From an uncultured Microbacterium sp. (GTDB lineage: Bacteria; Actinomycetota; Actinomycetes; Actinomycetales; Microbacteriaceae): a stretch of DNA of 64,000 nucleotides. Location of the stretch: contig NZ_FLQR01000011.1 in assembly GCF_900078385.1 (NCBI RefSeq), forward strand, positions 1 to 64,000, written 5' to 3'. The notes below the pieces were generated by a model. The model searched no databases. It saw only the letters and a list, made by a program, of their open reading frames with translations, and had not been told where the DNA came from. The position numbers and the translations under genes are program-made. Each line of letters opens with the position of its first letter. The stretch's first letter is position 1. This document shows positions 60,280 to 64,000 of this stretch, piece by piece.

Positions 60280-60594
60280 ATGATCCTGGTTCGTCAAGAG
60301 ATCGGCGATGTCCTGCGCGACTTCCGCCTGCAGAAGGGCCGCACCCTGCGACAGGTCGCAGGTCGCGCGAGCGTGGCGCTCGGCTACCTCAGCGAAGTCG
60401 AGCGTGGACAGAAGGAAGCCTCGAGCGAGATCCTGGCCGCCGTGGCGGACGCCCTCGATGTGCCCATCTCCACGATCATGCGTGAGGTCGGCGACCGCAT
60501 CTCGGTGCTCGAGGGGCTGCACACGTTCTCCGACGTCGTCCCGGACGACATCGCTTCGCTGGACGAGGTCCAGCCCGAGCTCTCCCTGCGCTGA
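60280..60594 (+). CDS. clgR: XRE-family regulator, ClgR-like
   Basis: A 104-residue helix-turn-helix protein. The HTH lies in LRQVAGRASVALGYLSEVERGQKEAS. ClgR in corynebacteria and streptomycetes has this size and sits between cinA and recA; there it activates clp protease and stress genes. GAAGGAGGGGG precedes the ATG. Identity as ClgR is by position and length. Confidence 0.82.
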   Translation: MILVRQEIGDVLRDFRLQKGRTLRQVAGRASVALGYLSEVERGQKEASSEILAAVADALDVPISTIMREVGDRISVLEGLHTFSDVVPDDIASLDEVQPELSLR

Positions 60595-60609
60595 GCCGGC
60601 ACTGTACGC

Positions 60610-60834
60610 ATGCGCTTGAGCGAGTTCCATCGCGCCGTCGAGGATGAGTTCGGCGCGCGCGGCGCGACGCTCGTCGACGACTTGAGCCTCGTCGCCCTGG
60701 AGAACCGCACGCCGCGCGAAGCGCTGAAGGACGGTGTCCCCGCCCGCGACGTGTGGCTCGCGCTCTGCGGCGAGATGGATGTGCCCGCCGCGCGGCGGCA
60801 CGGCGTCGGTCGGCTGGATCCGCGCGGCCGCTGA
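60610..60834 (+). CDS. DUF3046-family protein
   Basis: A 74-residue protein, MRLSEFHRAVEDEFG... through WLALCGEMDVPAARR, matching the actinobacterial DUF3046 that sits between clgR and recA. Function unknown. It starts 16 nt after clgR. Confidence 0.88.
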   Translation: MRLSEFHRAVEDEFGARGATLVDDLSLVALENRTPREALKDGVPARDVWLALCGEMDVPAARRHGVGRLDPRGR

Positions 60835-60867
60835 CCCGGAGATCGGGTTCCGACACGCGGCGTGTCA

Positions 60868-60883
60868 TCGAAGCTCTGTTCGA
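60868..60883 (+). promoter_or_regulatory. LexA (SOS) box upstream of recA
   Basis: TCGAAGCTCTGTTCGA matches the actinobacterial/Bacillus-type TCGAAC-N4-GTTCGA with one change. A TAGTCT box (60892-60897) follows after 8 bp, so LexA would cover the -35 region. The recA leader is then ~175 nt. Confidence 0.7.
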
Positions 60884-61078
60884 TTTCCGCGTAGTCTCCT
60901 GCACAAGAGGTGTCGTGGAAGCGTCTTCCTCGATGCGAGGGTTCAGCCGACGGATGTCGGAGGTCCTTCGTAGCGTGGGAGACGTCAGACAGACACCACA
61001 TGCCTTGTCGCAGCATCACCCCGCCGGGGCGAGCGCGACAGCCTATAGGCGACGGAACGCGAGCATAAGGAGCACGCC

Positions 61079-62125
<1,047 letters not shown>

Positions 62126-62127
62126 TC

Positions 62128-62823
62128 ATGCGTTCGGACAACGGGGGCGAGCGCGACGACGAGACGCTCGCCCCCGTCATCCCGCTCTTCGGCGGGGCGA
62201 CGGGTGCGGACACGGCGCCAGTGCGCCACCGGCCCGGCGTCGACAACGGCCCCGGGCCGCAGACGCCGGAGTGGCACCCGACCTGGGTGGCGGAAGAACC
62301 GCCGGCGCCCGCGGTCGACGACGACTCTGCCGCAGCCGACGCGCTCGCACGCGCGGAGAAGGTGCTCCTGAAGAAGCTCCGCACCCGCTCGCTCTCGATC
62401 CGTGAGGCCCGCTCCGCGCTCCGGGAGCACGACCTGGACGACGACGTCGTCGCGGCATTGCTCGACCGCTTCGTCGCGCATGGGTACCTGGACGACGAAG
62501 CCCTCGCCGAGCAGCTGATCCACAAGGCCGTCTCCCGCAAGGGGCAGGGTCGGCAGGCGATCGCGCAGACGCTGTCCCAGCGGGGGATCGGGCGTGACGT
62601 CATCGACATCGCCCTCGAGTCGCTGCCGGACGACGAGGCCGAACGCGCCCTCGAGTTCGCGCGTGCCAAGGCCGGCTCGATGGACTCCCTCGAACGCGAC
62701 GTCGCGCTGCGTCGCCTCTCCGGTCAGCTCGCGCGGCGCGGCTACGGCTCGACCGCGCTGAGCGCGGCACGCCAGGCTCTGGACGAGCGCGCGAGCCCCA
62801 AGAGCCGCGTCCGCTTCGAGTGA
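62128..62823 (+). CDS. recX: Regulatory protein RecX
   Basis: A 231-residue RecA modulator. The first ~65 residues are a Pro/Asp-rich lead-in. The three-helix RecX repeats follow, with LLKKLRTRSLSIREARSALREH, LDDEALAEQLIHK and LARRGYGSTALSAA. It is 2 nt behind recA, so co-transcribed. Confidence 0.92.
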   Translation: MRSDNGGERDDETLAPVIPLFGGATGADTAPVRHRPGVDNGPGPQTPEWHPTWVAEEPPAPAVDDDSAAADALARAEKVLLKKLRTRSLSIREARSALREHDLDDDVVAALLDRFVAHGYLDDEALAEQLIHKAVSRKGQGRQAIAQTLSQRGIGRDVIDIALESLPDDEAERALEFARAKAGSMDSLERDVALRRLSGQLARRGYGSTALSAARQALDERASPKSRVRFE

Positions 62824-62888
62824 CGGGCAGGGACGCGGCGGCGCCGCGGATACCTCGCTAGGATCGGGCCCGACGAGCGGAGGATGCC

Positions 62889-63809
62889 GTGGCGATCGAG
62901 GTGCAGGGGCTCACGAAGCGCTACCGCGCGAAGGTCGCCGTCGACGACATCTCCTTCACGGTGCCCGACGGGGGCGTGTTCGCCTTCGTCGGCACCAACG
63001 GCGCGGGCAAGTCGACGACGATCGGCTGCCTGACGACGATCCTGCCCTTCGACGCCGGTGAGGTGGTCGTGAACGGGCACGACGTGCGCCGTGAGGGGGG
63101 TCAGGTCCGCGAGTCCATCGGGGTCGTCTTCCAGGACTCGCTCCTGGACCCGCTGCTGACCGCGCGGGAGAACCTCCGCCTCCGTGGCCGGCTCTCCCAC
63201 GTGCACGGCGGCGCGCTCGACCAGCGGATCCGCGAGGTCGCCCAGCTCATCGGCCTGGAGGAGTTCCTCGACCGCCGGTACGGCGTGCTCTCCGGCGGCC
63301 AGAAGCGACGCGTCGACATCGCGCGCGCCCTGCTCCCGGAGCCCGCGGTGCTCTTCCTCGACGAACCGACGGCGGGACTCGACCCCGCCAGCCGCGCCCT
63401 CGTCTGGTCGACCCTGCACGAGCTCAGCGCGCGCACCGACTTCACTGTGTTCCTGACGACGCACTACCTGGAGGAGACGGAGGAGGCGGCGCGCGTCTGC
63501 GTCATCGACGACGGCCGGATCATCGCCGATGACACGCCGGCCCGTCTGCGCGCGCAGTACAGCCGCAGCACCCTGACCGTCACGACCGACGACGCGGACG
63601 CCCTCCTGGAGCTCAGCCGCGCGGCGGGGGCCGACCCGGTGCGCGAGGGCGACGTCGTCGCCGTCGCGGTGCCGGACGCCGACGCGGCGCGGGCGCTCCT
63701 CGCCGCGCACGGCGACCACGTCCGCGATTTCGAGTTCCGGCACGGCCGCATGGACGACGTCTTCCTCGCGCTCACCGGGCGCCCGGCCGATCAGGACGCG
63801 GCCGCATGA
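62889..63809 (+). CDS. ABC transporter ATP-binding protein
   Basis: A 306-residue ATPase of the DrrA/ABC-2 exporter type. Walker A is GTNGAGKST (about 38), the signature LSGGQKRRVDIARAL, Walker B LFLDEPTAGLDP, and the His switch TTHYLEE. The C-terminal ~75 residues are the accessory domain of this class. GTG start with GGAGGATG. Overlaps the permease by 4 bases. Confidence 0.92.
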   Translation: MAIEVQGLTKRYRAKVAVDDISFTVPDGGVFAFVGTNGAGKSTTIGCLTTILPFDAGEVVVNGHDVRREGGQVRESIGVVFQDSLLDPLLTARENLRLRGRLSHVHGGALDQRIREVAQLIGLEEFLDRRYGVLSGGQKRRVDIARALLPEPAVLFLDEPTAGLDPASRALVWSTLHELSARTDFTVFLTTHYLEETEEAARVCVIDDGRIIADDTPARLRAQYSRSTLTVTTDDADALLELSRAAGADPVREGDVVAVAVPDADAARALLAAHGDHVRDFEFRHGRMDDVFLALTGRPADQDAAA

Positions 63810-64000
63810 ACGTGGTCGCCGCGATCGTCGGGCGCAACCTGCGCCTCTTCTTCCGCGACCGCCTCAACGTCTTCTTCTCCCTGCTGGGCGCCGTCATCCT
63901 CTTCGCGCTCTACACGCTGTTCCTCGGGAACCTGCAGACCTCCGACCTGGCCGGGTCTCTTCCCGGCGCCTCCACGGGCGAGGTGCAAGCCTTCGTCGAC
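63806..64000 (+). CDS. ABC-2 type transporter permease (3' end outside window)
   Basis: The first 65 residues of the permease, starting MNVVAAIVGRNLRLFFRDR. One membrane helix is visible (FFSLLGAVILFALYTLFLG). ATGA overlap with the ATPase. The remainder lies past base 64000. Confidence 0.85.
   Translation, partial: MNVVAAIVGRNLRLFFRDRLNVFFSLLGAVILFALYTLFLGNLQTSDLAGSLPGASTGEVQAFVD

Overview
The window is high-GC (about 70%), gene-dense actinobacterial chromosome. Gene order and protein style point to Microbacteriaceae, most like Microbacterium. The clues are the infB-rbfA-truB-ribF, rpsO/pnp and ftsK-pgsA-cinA-clgR-DUF3046-recA-recX blocks, an Actino-pnp-type leader, DtxR/IdeR- and LexA-type operators, and TANNNT boxes placed 6-7 nt before many start codons (leaderless transcripts). 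No species can be named from the sequence alone.

Layout. 1-7.4 kb: translation and RNA maturation (infB with its 5' end missing, rbfA, truB, ribF) with a short MutY and a uridine-kinase-like gene. 7.4-11.7 kb: deoC, a membrane-anchored glycerophosphodiesterase, and a copper operon (copZ-type chaperone and a P-type ATPase) behind a CsoR-like palindrome; the ATPase is frameshifted near base 11100. 11.9-16.5 kb: a SNF2 helicase, pfkA, and an orphan AbiEi-like/DUF559-like nuclease gene bracketed by two related repeats of about 118 nt. 16.7-30.6 kb: oligopeptidase B, a PiT phosphate transporter with a candidate PHO box, a metallophosphoesterase, aspA, a FAH-family enzyme, PrsW, FKBP, YceI and transporters. 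30.7-41.2 kb: rpsO, an isopenicillin-N-synthase-like oxygenase, the iron operon efeUOB behind an IdeR-like box, an acyltransferase, an alanine-dehydrogenase-like enzyme, and the luciferase-like monooxygenase/FMN reductase pair of the CE1758/CE1759 type. 41.2-53.9 kb: pnp with a structured leader, dapB, thyA-folA, and a second AbiEi/DUF559-like gene bracketed by paired hairpin repeats, then dapA. 54-64 kb: rnj, ftsK, pgsA, cinA, clgR-like regulator, DUF3046, recA with a LexA-like box, recX, and the start of an ABC exporter that runs off the end.

How the parts work together. Several transcription units overlap by 1-4 bases (truB/small membrane protein, small membrane protein/ribF, pit/small partner, efeU/efeO, CE1758/CE1759 pair, dapB/membrane protein, thyA/folA, pgsA/cinA, ABC ATPase/permease), implying translational coupling. 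Metal handling is a theme: copper efflux, ferrous iron uptake and phosphate uptake each carry a recognisable operator-like site. The least ordinary signal is the pair of orphan AbiEi-like/nuclease genes, each sitting inside its own repeat pair. The two pairs differ in sequence but both are built around GTGAC/GTCAC inverted motifs.
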